From: Weissella coleopterorum
GTDB taxonomy: Bacteria; Bacillota; Bacilli; Lactobacillales; Lactobacillaceae
Assembly (NCBI RefSeq): GCF_011304355.1
Contig: NZ_CP049888.1
Location: forward strand, 1,178,001-1,242,000
Direction of reading: 5' to 3'
Length of the DNA: 64,000 nucleotides
Under the pieces are notes generated by a model, which did not search any database, had not been told where the DNA came from, and saw nothing but the letters and a program-made list of their open reading frames with translations. A program made the translations under genes and the position numbers. Positions 1 to 8,279 of this stretch are shown in pieces; positions within the stretch are counted from its first letter, which is position 1; every line of letters begins with the position of its first letter.

Positions 1-1027
1 ACAGAGGTTGTTCATAAGCAAATTCAGATGAAATATAGACGCTTGTAGGCTTATTTGCCCACTGTTCAAACAAACGAGCTCCTGCTAAACCAGCATGATA
101 TGATGTTCCAGCAGCAATAATATAAACCCGATCAGCAGCATTAATTTCATCCAAGATCGCTTTTCCAATCAAAACATTACCTTGTTCATCAAAGTAACGT
201 TCCATTAAGCGGTGCATTACAACAGGCTGCTCATCCACTTCTTTCAACATATAATATGGGTAAATTCCCTTATCAGTTTCAGAAGCATCAATATCCAAAT
301 GGAACGGTTCTCTTTCAACTCGGTCACCTTGCTCATTGAATAATTGAATCGCCTTTGGGTCAATAATTGCTACTTCACCATCCAACAACTCAATAAAGTC
401 ATGGGTCTCATCCAACATTGCAACCGCATCGGATGTAACAACATTAAAATCAGCTCCAACTCCGATCAACAATGGTGACTTACGCTTAGCCACATACATA
501 CGTTCGGGTTCAGCTTGATCCATCAATAGGAATCCATAGGCAGAATCACCAAACAAACTAATTGCCTTTTTGAACGCATCAAAAGTTGAAAGATTATCTT
601 CTCGCGCAAATTTACTAATCAATTGCACTGCCACTTCGGTATCCGTATCAGATTGAAATGTTACATCTGATAAATATTGCTTTTTTAATTCCATGAAGTT
701 TTCAATAACTCCATTATGTACTAAGTAGAATTTTTCATCTTCAGAATATTGAGGGTGTGAATTTTTAACAGCAGGCTCACCGTGTGTCGCCCACCGTGTG
801 TGTGCAATCCCGGCCTTACCATTCACATTTTTCTCCGCAACTAATGCTTCAAGATCAGCCACACGCCCCTTTTGACGAACTAATTCATCCCCCGTACTAT
901 CTTGATTTGGGATAAAAACCCCCGCAGAATCATATCCACGATACTCTAGTTTTTCCAAACCTTTTAATAAGATTGGTGCTGATTCTTTTTGTGTTCCTGT
1001 GTAACCCACAATTCCGCAATAATACAT
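1..1027 (-). CDS. glmS: glutamine--fructose-6-phosphate aminotransferase, N-terminal part (runs off window)
   Basis: Makes glucosamine-6-phosphate from fructose-6-P and glutamine, the first step toward UDP-GlcNAc for peptidoglycan. About 342 residues are visible: the class II glutaminase domain beginning CGIVGYTG, the LEYRGYDSAG segment, the HTRWATHG motif and the start of the first SIS domain (AAGTSYHAG). The frame stays open to the window edge. The ATG at 1027 has an AGGGGG ribosome-binding site 7 nt upstream, so it is the supported start; this puts Tyr-Tyr between Met and the catalytic Cys (Met-Tyr-Tyr-Cys), whereas family members normally start Met-Cys. The leader from the predicted promoter is only about 57 nt, too short for a glmS ribozyme. 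Confidence 0.95.
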   Translation of the reverse strand, partial: MYYCGIVGYTGTQKESAPILLKGLEKLEYRGYDSAGVFIPNQDSTGDELVRQKGRVADLEALVAEKNVNGKAGIAHTRWATHGEPAVKNSHPQYSEDEKFYLVHNGVIENFMELKKQYLSDVTFQSDTDTEVAVQLISKFAREDNLSTFDAFKKAISLFGDSAYGFLLMDQAEPERMYVAKRKSPLLIGVGADFNVVTSDAVAMLDETHDFIELLDGEVAIIDPKAIQLFNEQGDRVEREPFHLDIDASETDKGIYPYYMLKEVDEQPVVMHRLMERYFDEQGNVLIGKAILDEINAADRVYIIAAGTSYHAGLAGARLFEQWANKPTSVYISSEFAYEQPL

Positions 1028-1041
1028 TAACGTTCCCCCTG

Positions 1042-1164
1042 ATACCTTTTATAAATTGGTATATATTATATTTTTAAAATTATATGTATAATTATACCTT
1101 TGAATAGCCCTAAGTCAATCGTTTTAGAATATCTTTTCTACAGAATGGTATATATTGGTATACC
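1042..1164. promoter_or_regulatory. cluster of GGTATA-type operator elements upstream of glmS
   Basis: ATTGGTATATA occurs at 1055-1065, AATGGTATATA at 1144-1154 and ATTGGTATACC at 1154-1164; the last two are spaced one helical turn (10 bp). Inverted half-sites (ATACC, TATACC) lie at 1042-1046 and 1093-1098. The sequence resembles operators of GntR/HutC regulators such as NagR, which control amino-sugar genes in related bacteria. Identity of the regulator is inference; the clustered repeats are seen directly. Confidence 0.4.
1091..1118 (-). promoter_or_regulatory. predicted glmS promoter
   Basis: On the minus strand TTGACT (1113-1118) and TATAAT (1091-1096) are 16 nt apart, about 65 nt upstream of the glmS start. 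A GGTATA half-site (1093-1098) overlaps the -10 box, suggesting repressor control. Confidence 0.6.
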
Positions 1165-1640
1165 TGAATATTATTAAATTATTGTCATAATTGGTTTGTA
1201 TAATGTTTATATCACTCATCCTATCGGCATCAAATTCTATCAAATTATTAATCTTTTGCCAAATATTTTATTTATTTTTTAAACCAATTTCAATTTTACG
1301 ACCCCTGATTTAAATTTCATCTTGCTTAGTTATTAAACAGCGCTTTGCCAACAAAACCTTATAATTAACCCAGTCCCAGTTATAAATGCGTCTGTAATTA
1401 ACCTTGCTCCTCATGCCTGATTGCCACCAAAAATCCCACAATTAAAAAAGTGACAACCATCTCATTCCCAATAATCAAAATGGCTTCTTGATTCATTCTC
1501 AACAGTTTAATTTCACGATTGACGGTCACATTATTTTTTCAATTAAAATATATCTCATTAACAATATCATTATAAAACAACGAATAAAGGTCATAATACA
1601 CCAAACAGTTATTTTGAAATGCGGTTTCATTTTTAAATAA
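1165..1640. other. gene-poor AT-rich intergenic region
   Basis: Apart from the possible 32-aa frame at 1398-1496, I see no gene, RNA or strong repeat here. The whole space between glmS and frr (1028-1742) holds only the glmS control region, that small frame and the frr terminator. Confidence 0.5.
1398..1496 (-). CDS. possible small membrane peptide (32 aa)
   Basis: A 32-codon frame starting MNQEAILIIG, mostly hydrophobic through the middle and ending in a charged tail RHEEQG. It could form one membrane helix, as in many small membrane proteins or type I toxins. The ribosome-binding site is weak (TTGAGA just before the ATG) and no clear promoter was found. It lies in an otherwise empty 0.7-kb region between glmS and the frr terminator. 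No family is recognised and it could be chance. Confidence 0.2.
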   Translation of the reverse strand: MNQEAILIIGNEMVVTFLIVGFLVAIRHEEQG

Positions 1641-1641
1641 A

Positions 1642-1673
1642 AAAGAACCTTTTTCGCAATGAAAAGGTTCTTT
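1642..1673 (-). terminator. rho-independent terminator after frr
   Basis: Perfect 12-bp stem AAAGAACCTTTT / AAAAGGTTCTTT with an 8-nt loop, followed on the minus strand by a T-rich tract. It ends the rpsB/tsf-pyrH-frr cluster. Confidence 0.8.
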
Positions 1674-1742
1674 AATTTTCACCAGTTGGCATTAGTTTTA
1701 ATCTAGGTTGTTAACTAACATTCAAGTGGTGTATTTCATCTA

Positions 1743-2288
1743 TTAAATCGTCAAAAGCTCATCTTCCTTAGAAGCAGCAATACTATCGATATTTTTAACG
1801 CCATCATCTGTTAAACCTTGGATATCTTTTTCAAGTTTCCGTAATTCATCTTCTGATAGTTCTTCTTTTTTGGCTTGATCTAAAGCATCTCGACGAACAT
1901 TACGAACAGCAACTTTCGCTTTTTCTGCTTCAGCCTTAACTTCCTTTGCCAAATCTTTACGTGTTTCTTCAGTCAAAGCTGGAATCACTAAGCGGATCAC
2001 AGATCCATCGTTTGAAGGTGTTAATCCAAGATCTGAAGCAAAAATTGCCTGTTCAATCTCTTTTAAGGCCGTCTTATCAAATGGTGTAATCAAAAGCACT
2101 CGAGCTTCTGGGACAGAAACTGATGCCACTTGATTCAAAGGTGTCTCTGCTCCATAGTAAAGAACTTTAACATCTCGTAGAATTGATGGATTTGCCACTC
2201 CAGCTCGAATTTTACCGAGTTGAGCTTGCAAAGCCATCCCAGCTTTTTCCATTCTATCTTTGGTATTTTCAATAATTTGATTTGCCAT
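1743..2288 (-). CDS. frr: ribosome recycling factor
   Basis: Splits post-termination ribosomes together with EF-G so they can start a new round of translation. The 181-residue product is close to the usual 185 and shows the family core from about residue 10 (DRMEKAG) through [10 protein letters not shown] and the C-terminal [11 protein letters not shown] helix. It starts 3 nt after the pyrH stop codon, so the two are co-transcribed and probably translationally coupled. A strong terminator follows at 1642-1673. Confidence 0.97.
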   Translation of the reverse strand: MANQIIENTKDRMEKAGMALQAQLGKIRAGVANPSILRDVKVLYYGAETPLNQVASVSVPEARVLLITPFDKTALKEIEQAIFASDLGLTPSNDGSVIRLVIPALTEETRKDLAKEVKAEAEKAKVAVRNVRRDALDQAKKEELSEDELRKLEKDIQGLTDDGVKNIDSIAASKEDELLTI

Positions 2289-2291
2289 GCT

Positions 2292-3014
2292 TTATTTTCC
2301 CCCAACCGTTGTTCCGATATTTTCACCCAAAACAACTCGTTTAATATTGCCGTGCGTGTTCAAATTAAAGACCACTAAATCAATATCATTATCCATCGAA
2401 AGGGTAGAAGCTGTGGAATCCATGATATTAAGGCCTTGTGACAATACATCCATATGCGTTAAGCTTTCATACTTTACGGCCTCAGGATTTTTACGTGGAT
2501 CATCACTATAAACACCATCAACGCCATTCTTACCCATTAAAATCGCATCAGCATTTACTTCAGCGGCTCGCAAAGCGGAAGTGGTGTCAGTTGAGAAGTA
2601 TGGCGAACCAGTTCCTGCTCCAAAAATCACAACACGCCCTTTTTCTAAGTGGCGTACAGCCTTACGACGGACATAAGGCTCAGCAACTTGACGCATTTCA
2701 ATAGCCGTTTGTACGCGGGTCGGAACCCCCATATTTTCTAACGCATCTTGTAATGAAAGAGAATTCATTACCGTCCCCAGCATCCCAACATAATCAGCTT
2801 GAGCGCGTTCCATTCCTAATTGAGCTCCATTTTCACCACGCCAAAGATTTCCACCACCAACCACAATGGCAATTTCAATCCCCAACTCATGAACCTCTTT
2901 GATTTCAGCGGCAATACTATTAACTGTTGATGGATCAATTCCATAACCCTTTTCTCCAGCCATGGCTTCCCCTGATAGCTTTAATAAAATTCGCTTATAC
3001 TTTACGTCTGCCAT
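2292..3014 (-). CDS. pyrH: UMP kinase
   Basis: Phosphorylates UMP to UDP in the cytoplasm for RNA, DNA and cell-wall precursors. The 240-residue protein has the amino-acid-kinase fold signatures KLSGEAM near the N-terminus, [10 protein letters not shown] at about 51-60 and [11 protein letters not shown] in the middle. It lies between tsf and frr, the standard Firmicutes order, with 3 nt separating it from frr. Confidence 0.97.
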   Translation of the reverse strand: MADVKYKRILLKLSGEAMAGEKGYGIDPSTVNSIAAEIKEVHELGIEIAIVVGGGNLWRGENGAQLGMERAQADYVGMLGTVMNSLSLQDALENMGVPTRVQTAIEMRQVAEPYVRRKAVRHLEKGRVVIFGAGTGSPYFSTDTTSALRAAEVNADAILMGKNGVDGVYSDDPRKNPEAVKYESLTHMDVLSQGLNIMDSTASTLSMDNDIDLVVFNLNTHGNIKRVVLGENIGTTVGGK

Positions 3015-3036
3015 GTTTGTGCACCCCTATCAAATC

Positions 3037-3909
3037 TTACTTAATTTGGGCTGCAACTTCAGCCGCAAAATCACTTTCGGCCTTTTCAATTCCTTCACCA
3101 ACTTCGTAGCGAACGAATGAAATAACCTTACCCTTTTGTGCTTCAACATAAGCCGCAACAGTTTCACCATCGCCCTTAACAAAAGCTTGGTCAACTAATG
3201 AGATATCTGATAAGAACTTATTCAAACGACCTTCAACAATTTTTTCTTTGATTGCATCGGGCTTACCATTCAAATCATCTGCAGCTAATTGAATTTCCTT
3301 TTCATGTGCCAAAGTATCTGCAGGAACTTCTTCACGTGAGACATATTGTGGATTAATAGCAGCAACGTGCATTGCAACGTCCTTTGCAACTTCAGCAGAA
3401 GCTCCATCAAGCAAAACTAATGAAGAAATACGTCCACCCATGTGTGAGTAGGCTCCCAATGATTGACCATCCTTAGCTTCAATTACTTCGAAACGGCGAA
3501 GAGTGATCTTTTCACCGGTAATTTGAGTAGTATGAATGATTTCTTCGTTCATAGTCTTACCAGCCATTGGTAATTCTAGAGCAGCTTCCACAGTAGCAGG
3601 CTTTGCATCCACAATGGTTTCAGCAACTGCATGCAATAAATCATTGAATTCTTTATTCCCGGCAACGAAGTCAGTTTGTGAATTCAATTCGATAATAGCC
3701 GCAAAATTCCCCTTAACGGCAACATATGTCATTCCTTCAGCTGCAATTGCTCCGGCTTTCTTTGCTGCCTTAGCCATCCCCTTTTCACGCAAGAAATCGA
3801 TAGCCTTTTCCATATCACCGTCAGTTTCTACCAACGCTTTCTTTGCATCCATCATTCCCACGTTTGTCTTGTCACGTAATTCTTTAACTTGTGCCGCTTT
3901 GATTGCCAT
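3037..3909 (-). CDS. tsf: elongation factor Ts
   Basis: Guanine-nucleotide exchange factor that reloads EF-Tu with GTP. The 290-residue product carries the N-terminal UBA-like module with [12 protein letters not shown] (15-26) and the core sequence [11 protein letters not shown]. It follows rpsB, but a terminator (4018-4043) and a possible -10 box (TATAAT, reverse of 3952-3957) lie between them, so tsf may also have its own promoter. A ribosome-binding site GGAGA precedes the ATG. Confidence 0.97.
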   Translation of the reverse strand: MAIKAAQVKELRDKTNVGMMDAKKALVETDGDMEKAIDFLREKGMAKAAKKAGAIAAEGMTYVAVKGNFAAIIELNSQTDFVAGNKEFNDLLHAVAETIVDAKPATVEAALELPMAGKTMNEEIIHTTQITGEKITLRRFEVIEAKDGQSLGAYSHMGGRISSLVLLDGASAEVAKDVAMHVAAINPQYVSREEVPADTLAHEKEIQLAADDLNGKPDAIKEKIVEGRLNKFLSDISLVDQAFVKGDGETVAAYVEAQKGKVISFVRYEVGEGIEKAESDFAAEVAAQIK

Positions 3910-3964
3910 TTTAAATGGTCTCCTTTAAATATATAAGTTTTTATCTAGTTAATTATACACAATT

Positions 3965-3986
3965 TAGTAGTGTTTTAACACTACTA
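3965..3986. repeat. 10-bp perfect inverted repeat upstream of tsf
   Basis: TAGTAGTGTT and AACACTACTA face each other across 2 nt, just upstream of a TATAAT box on the minus strand (3952-3957). There is no T-tract on either side, so it is not a terminator. Position suggests an operator or RNA regulatory hairpin for tsf; function is inference. Confidence 0.5.
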
Positions 3987-4017
3987 CCCCCGTGAATTTT
4001 AACAAAGGTCATAAAAA

Positions 4018-4043
4018 AAGCCGAGTCCCAAAGTCCTCAGCTT
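4018..4043 (-). terminator. terminator after rpsB
   Basis: On the minus strand AAGCTGAG pairs with CTCGGCTT (one G-U), followed by a seven-T run. It sits between rpsB and tsf and may attenuate read-through into tsf. Confidence 0.75.
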
Positions 4044-4059
4044 GATTTAAAGCAAATAA

Positions 4060-4839
4060 TTACTTGTTGTCGCCTTCAACGATTTCAGTCAATTCTTCGA
4101 TTGAAGAAGCTTTTTCAGCTCCTTCTTCAGAAAAGGCTTCATCAGCAACCGCATCTTCACCTTGATTACCTTCGATGATTGCATCTGCCATCTTAGCAGT
4201 GATCAAGCGAACAGCACGGATCGCATCATCGTTTGATGGAATCTTAACGTCAATTTGATCAGGGTTAGCATTTGTGTCAACCATGGCAACGATTGGAATA
4301 TTCAACTTACTTGCTTCTTGAACAGCCAATTGTTCCTTGTGTGGATCAACAATATACAAAACATCTGGGATGCGTGGCATATCAGCGATTCCACCTAAGA
4401 ACTTTTCCAACTTTTCACGTTGCTTTGTTAACAATGCAACTTCCTTCTTTGGCAAGCGATCGAATGTTCCATCTTCTGACCAAGAACGTAATTCCTTCAA
4501 ACGTGCAATACGCTTTTGGATTGTTGACCAGTTAGTCAAAGTTCCACCAAGCCAACGGTGGTTCACAAAGTACATGTTTGCACGAGTAGCTTCTTCAGCA
4601 ACTGCATCTTGTGCTTGTTTCTTTGTTCCAACGAACAAAACGATTGCACCATCTGCAGCAGCATCACGAACATAGTTATATGCTTGGTCAACCATCTTAA
4701 CTGTCTTTTGTAAGTCGATGATGTAAATACCATTACGTTCTGTAAAGATATATTCACCCATCTTTGGGTTCCAACGACGAGTTTGGTGACCAAAGTGAAC
4801 ACCAGCTTCAAGCAATTGCTTCATTGAGATTACTGCCAT
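4060..4839 (-). CDS. rpsB: 30S ribosomal protein S2
   Basis: Structural protein of the small subunit. The frame begins [20 protein letters not shown] and contains the S2 signatures RWNPKM and [10 protein letters not shown]. An in-frame codon 30 nt further upstream could give a longer protein, but the GGAGG site ends about 10 nt before the ATG at 4839, so that ATG is chosen, giving 259 residues. An acidic, divergent tail follows the conserved core, as in other lactic acid bacteria. It is transcribed from its own strong promoter with a structured leader. Confidence 0.97.
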   Translation of the reverse strand: MAVISMKQLLEAGVHFGHQTRRWNPKMGEYIFTERNGIYIIDLQKTVKMVDQAYNYVRDAAADGAIVLFVGTKKQAQDAVAEEATRANMYFVNHRWLGGTLTNWSTIQKRIARLKELRSWSEDGTFDRLPKKEVALLTKQREKLEKFLGGIADMPRIPDVLYIVDPHKEQLAVQEASKLNIPIVAMVDTNANPDQIDVKIPSNDDAIRAVRLITAKMADAIIEGNQGEDAVADEAFSEEGAEKASSIEELTEIVEGDNK

Positions 4840-4951
4840 GAGTAAAATTCCTCCAAATTGTTTTGCCACCTAAATCCGCATGTAGTTCGACGACCGAAAC
4901 GGCACCCGTTCAACTATTAGATTTAGTGAGTATTTTTGGTTATTAAACCAA
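4840..4951 (-). promoter_or_regulatory. structured rpsB leader, possible S2 autoregulatory RNA
   Basis: About 111 nt lie between the predicted transcription start and the rpsB ATG. On the minus strand they contain a hairpin TTGGTTTAATAACCAA and a larger imperfect stem closed by AAATC/GATTT and TAGTT/AACTA around a GC-rich core with GCCGTTTCGGT. Ribosomal protein S2 represses its own mRNA through leader structures in several bacterial groups; that this leader does so is inference. Confidence 0.4.
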
Positions 4952-4957
4952 TATCAA

Positions 4958-4986
4958 ATTTTACGCTGAAGTATGAAAGTTGTCAA
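4958..4986 (-). promoter_or_regulatory. rpsB promoter
   Basis: Consensus TTGACA (4981-4986) and TAAAAT (4958-4963) are 17 nt apart on the minus strand. The -35 box overlaps the stop region of the upstream GIY-YIG gene. Confidence 0.75.
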
Positions 4987-5276
4987 TTATTAATCTGAGG
5001 ACTATCCCACTCGGCATCATGAAGCACTAAAAATTTTTCTTTTTGTGCCCTCGATAATTTTTTGAAAGCTGCCTCTGCTCGCAGAGCTGCTGTTTTGGTA
5101 TTGTATTCTGCTGAGTAAACTAGTCGTAATGGATGCCTTTTTTTCGGGCGAGTATACTTTGCTCCCTTACCCGCTTCATGGACGGACAAACGCCGTACAA
5201 CATTATCTGTAAATCCACAATAAAAAGTATTATCCGCCGTTAAAAGAACATACATGTAATAATTCTTGTCCGTCAT
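4983..5276 (-). CDS. GIY-YIG domain protein, UPF0213/YazA family
   Basis: A 97-residue single-domain GIY-YIG protein. The core motif is seen near the N-terminus as YYMYVLL followed by FYCGFT, with a conserved Arg in VVRRLSVHE and the block KGAKYTR. These small proteins resemble the nuclease domain of UvrC; their role in Firmicutes is not well defined. The gene starts 3 nt after the stop of the adjacent methyltransferase gene, the same pairing (yabB-yazA) as in other Firmicutes, so the two are co-transcribed. Confidence 0.88.
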   Translation of the reverse strand: MTDKNYYMYVLLTADNTFYCGFTDNVVRRLSVHEAGKGAKYTRPKKRHPLRLVYSAEYNTKTAALRAEAAFKKLSRAQKEKFLVLHDAEWDSPQINN

Positions 5277-5279
5277 TGA

Positions 5280-6032
5280 TCATGCCCGGCCTTCATAAAT
5301 GGCCCAGACCTCATCTCGATATTCATCATTATCGTGATGCGTAATAATAGGCGGTAAAATCTGTGCACCGGTTAATTTTCCATTCTTAATCGACTCGATT
5401 AAAACAATATTAGCTTCTTTTCCTACTTTAGGATAGACAAACTGAATCCGCTTGGGAATTAAATTATTCGCCCGTAAGGCATCTAAGATTTCAAAGAGAC
5501 GATCTGGGCGGTGTACCATGAAAAAATGCCCCCCTGATTTAAGTAGTTTTTTAGCGGTATGTGATACTAAATTCAAATCAGCTTTGATTTCATGTCGAGC
5601 AATCGCATAATGTTGATTTGGATTTTTATGTGATTTTTCTGTAGCTTCAAAATATGGCGGATTTGAGACCACCGTTTCAACTGAACCAGGTTTAATATAA
5701 TCAAATACGTCGCGCATATCCGTGTTAATAATTTTAATTTTATCTTCTAGCTCATTAAATTGCACTGAACGCTGCGCCATATCGGCTAAACGTGGTTGAA
5801 TCTCAATCCCAATAATTTGGCCTGTAACTTTATGCGCCATAAACAAGGGGATTGCTCCGTTACCAGTTCCCAAATCAACAATTCTTCCACGACCACCATT
5901 TCTGGGATTCGCAAAATGAGCCAACAAAACCGCATCCAGTGAAAATGAAAAAACTGAATGGCTTTGAATGATTTGGACCTCATCTCGGTATAACATGTCT
6001 AGCCGTTCATCGGCTTGCAACTCAATTTTCAT
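5280..6032 (-). CDS. tRNA1(Val) A37 N6-methyltransferase-like protein (YabB/TrmN6 family)
   Basis: SAM-dependent methyltransferase of 250 residues. It shows the SAM-binding motif VDLGTGNGAIPL (about 52-63) and the amino-methyltransferase motif NPPYF (124-128). Members related to TrmN6 methylate adenine 37 of tRNA; the exact substrate here is inferred from family. It forms a two-gene unit with the GIY-YIG protein downstream. Confidence 0.85.
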   Translation of the reverse strand: MKIELQADERLDMLYRDEVQIIQSHSVFSFSLDAVLLAHFANPRNGGRGRIVDLGTGNGAIPLFMAHKVTGQIIGIEIQPRLADMAQRSVQFNELEDKIKIINTDMRDVFDYIKPGSVETVVSNPPYFEATEKSHKNPNQHYAIARHEIKADLNLVSHTAKKLLKSGGHFFMVHRPDRLFEILDALRANNLIPKRIQFVYPKVGKEANIVLIESIKNGKLTGAQILPPIITHHDNDEYRDEVWAIYEGRA

Positions 6033-6151
6033 TTTTTTATTCCATCCTTTTTAGTCTCATTTATTTTCTATTCCAATTTATTAATTGTCAACTAATTCTA
6101 CTTTATGGGATAATTAAAAACATGATTTAAGAAAACAAGAGGTATTTTTCA

Positions 6152-6769
6152 ATGTTCTATCAATTTGCAGCTCGTGTTGTCCGTGGCCTAATTTGGTTAA
6201 TTAATGGTAAAGTGACCGTATTAAATCGCGATCAGGTCCCCGAAGGAGAGTATGTGCTCGTTGGGCCTCATCGTACTTGGTGGGATCCTCTTTTCTTTGC
6301 TGCCATAGGTTTCCCTACGGTATATATGTTTATGGCTAAGAAAGAATTATTTAAAAATCCAATCCTCGGTTGGATTATTAAAAGTGCCAACGGTTTCTCA
6401 GTAGATCGTGATAATCCGGGTCCCTCTGTTATTAAGATTCCCGTCAAGGGTCTTAAAAAAGGAAATATGAGTCTAATCATCTTCCCTTCTGGGTCTCGTC
6501 ATTCTTCTGACATGAAAGACGGTGCCCTTTTAATCGCTAAACTAGCCAAAAAACCGATTGTCCCATTAGTCTACCAAGGTCCGCTCAAATTTAGTGGATT
6601 ATTCAAAAGAAATAACGTGACGTTAGCTTATGGTACCCCCATTGATCCAAACGGCTTTTCGAAAAACAAAGAAACGGCCAGTCAAGAATTCGATCAAGTA
6701 TTAAAAACAGCTTTCCAACAATTAGATCAAAGCATTGATCCTAATTTTGTATATATAGATCAAAAATAA
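6152..6769 (+). CDS. plsC: 1-acyl-sn-glycerol-3-phosphate acyltransferase
   Basis: Acylates lysophosphatidic acid to phosphatidic acid at the membrane. The 205-residue protein has the HX4D catalytic motif (His40 to Asp45, HRTWWD) and a block III reading FPSGSRH (111-117) in place of the common FPEGTRS. As I recall, this Ser variant is frequent in lactobacilli, so it is not read as inactivation. It is one of the few plus-strand genes here, preceded by an AGAGG ribosome-binding site and sharing a bidirectional terminator with yneF. Confidence 0.9.
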   Translation: MFYQFAARVVRGLIWLINGKVTVLNRDQVPEGEYVLVGPHRTWWDPLFFAAIGFPTVYMFMAKKELFKNPILGWIIKSANGFSVDRDNPGPSVIKIPVKGLKKGNMSLIIFPSGSRHSSDMKDGALLIAKLAKKPIVPLVYQGPLKFSGLFKRNNVTLAYGTPIDPNGFSKNKETASQEFDQVLKTAFQQLDQSIDPNFVYIDQK

Positions 6770-6843
6770 AACATCCATTGTCAGTTATTTCAAAATAGTG
6801 CTGTTCAAACTAATATTTTGGCCAACCCCTAAGTACTTAATAA

Positions 6844-6890
6844 TTTAATAAAACCCCAATAGTTTTAATGGCTACTGGGGTTTTATTAAA
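6844..6890. terminator. bidirectional terminator between plsC and yneF
   Basis: TTTAATAAAACCCC pairs with GGGGTTTTATTAAA with a further ATAG/CTAT extension inside. A/T-rich flanks on both sides let it serve plsC (plus) and yneF (minus). Confidence 0.8.
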
Positions 6891-6901
6891 TTAAATATAA
6901 A

Positions 6902-7123
6902 TTACTTGTTTTGTTGATTTTTCATTTGAGCCATCATTTGAGCCAATTTCTTTTGAGAAGGCTTTTGTCCCATCGAAGTCATCATTGACTTCATCATTTC
7001 CTCAGAGATTGGTGGATTCTTTTTCAAATAAGTTTCCATTGAACGACGCGCCATGAAGAAACCAAAAACGGCTCCCACAACTAATGCAATAACAACAATA
7101 ACAATCCAAATTGACGTACTCAT
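6902..7123 (-). CDS. yneF: UPF0154 small membrane protein, YneF family
   Basis: A 73-residue protein with one N-terminal membrane helix (about residues 5-25) followed by [18 protein letters not shown] and a polar Met/Gln/Lys-rich tail. This layout is typical of YneF. Function is unknown in the family. It has its own spacing from the ynzC gene upstream and ends at the shared terminator. Confidence 0.9.
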   Translation of the reverse strand: MSTSIWIVIVVIALVVGAVFGFFMARRSMETYLKKNPPISEEMMKSMMTSMGQKPSQKKLAQMMAQMKNQQNK

Positions 7124-7213
7124 GTGTTTACCTTAACCTAACCTTATTTTTAATTCATCTTCAATTGTATCAAATCTAGCTTAGAATACTAGCTTAGATC
7201 TAGAAAAGATTTC

Positions 7214-7468
7214 TTAGTTATCCCGTAGCCCTTTATCCCGTTGAATGTCTTTTACTTTATCTGGCGTTACTTCCTTCCCATCTTTATCAAAGACTTGCAA
7301 CATTTCCACCTGTGAACGGAAAGATGCACGAAAGTTCTCTAAGAATTCAGCTCGTAAGGCCTTTCGCTCAACCAACTCCTCTTCTGTTAGACCTGCAGGC
7401 AATTTAGCCTTTGCTGCCAATTCGTTAATTCGTTCTCGAACCGCCAACATATGATTATCCTCGCTCAT
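7214..7468 (-). CDS. DUF896 family protein (YnzC-like)
   Basis: An 84-residue cytoplasmic protein. The central segment RINELAAKAKLPAGLTEEE followed by RKALRAEFLENFR is the DUF896 signature, a helical hairpin also seen in YnzC of Bacillus subtilis. In several Firmicutes this gene sits beside lexA, as here, where it is divergently transcribed from lexA across about 125 bp. Its molecular role is not established. Confidence 0.88.
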   Translation of the reverse strand: MSEDNHMLAVRERINELAAKAKLPAGLTEEELVERKALRAEFLENFRASFRSQVEMLQVFDKDGKEVTPDKVKDIQRDKGLRDN

Positions 7469-7595
7469 TACCTAATCTCCTTTCTATTTAATATTTTTTC
7501 TAATTATAACATTTTATTATAGTTTCTTAAAACAATGCCCCAATTCCAATTTATCAGTTAAACTTATTAATGAAATCGACCCAAAGGAGTTTACC

Positions 7596-8207
7596 ATGTC
7601 GCGTAGCGAAGAAAAACAGTTAAAAGTTTTACGTTATATATATGAATCTATCCAGAACAATGGGTTTCCTCCCACGATTCGTGAAATTGGGGATGGCTTA
7701 AACTTAAGTTCATCAGCTACAGTTCAGGGTTATGTGACACGCCTGCAGCAAAAAGAATACTTAAAACGAAACCTTCTCAAGTCACGAACCTTAGAAATCA
7801 CACCCAGTGGACTAAACGTCTTAGGAATCCAGGTCCAGGCCACTGTGCCCTTAATAGAGACGCCATGGGCCAACTTCATCCCCGACCATGCGCCCCAATA
7901 TCCCCTTCCCAAACATCTCAGTCGTTATGCTGGTGAGTTATTTATTTTCCAGATCAATAATAAAAATATGCAAAGCATTGGCATCTCAGTTGGCGACTTG
8001 CTGTACATTCACCGCCAAAAAAATGCGGAAAATGGCGAAATTGTAGCTTATTTGAATGAAAATCAAGAAATTAAAATTGCCCGTTTTTTTCGAGAACGAG
8101 CCCAATACCGGTTACAACCTGAAAACGAACTAATAGCCCCAGATATTATGTTTAGAAATACGGTTATCGGTCGCGTTATGTCTGTTTTTCGCCCCTATGT
8201 CTACTAA
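7596..8207 (+). CDS. lexA: LexA-family repressor lacking autocleavage residues
   Basis: A 203-residue LexA homologue next to ynzC, as in other Firmicutes. The N-terminal winged helix-turn-helix is well kept (YPP-like GFPPTIREIGDGLNLSS, about 23-40, and TVQGYVTRL). In the C-terminal S24 domain, alignment by eye with Bacillus LexA places Ala92-Asn93 at the scissile Ala-Gly, Asn124 at the catalytic Ser (NKNM for GESM) and Ala162 at the catalytic Lys (IARF for VKRF); a Lys at 160 is nearby. The fold-supporting segments GDLLYIHRQ and RLQPEN remain. It should bind DNA but not self-cleave through RecA in the usual way. No GAAC-N4-GTTC box is seen near lexA or recA. RBS AAAGGAG. Confidence 0.85.
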   Translation: MSRSEEKQLKVLRYIYESIQNNGFPPTIREIGDGLNLSSSATVQGYVTRLQQKEYLKRNLLKSRTLEITPSGLNVLGIQVQATVPLIETPWANFIPDHAPQYPLPKHLSRYAGELFIFQINNKNMQSIGISVGDLLYIHRQKNAENGEIVAYLNENQEIKIARFFRERAQYRLQPENELIAPDIMFRNTVIGRVMSVFRPYVY

Positions 8208-8223
8208 AATTTCAAACTAACTA

Positions 8224-8268
8224 AAAATGACCAACCAAATGAGTCTTTCTCATTGGGTTGGTCATTTT
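8224..8268. terminator. bidirectional terminator between lexA and apt
   Basis: AAAATGACCAACC and GGTTGGTCATTTT form a long stem extended by AATGAG/CTCATT across a short loop. It separates convergent lexA and apt. Confidence 0.85.
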
Positions 8269-8279
8269 AATTTGTATTT

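Noticed and set aside
1028..1084. glmS ribozyme/riboswitch
   Set aside because: The leader from the predicted start to the ATG is about 57 nt and shows no conserved core; too short for the ribozyme.
6152..6769. PlsC as inactive because block III reads FPSGSRH
   Set aside because: HX4D is intact and this Ser variant is, to my knowledge, usual in lactobacilli.
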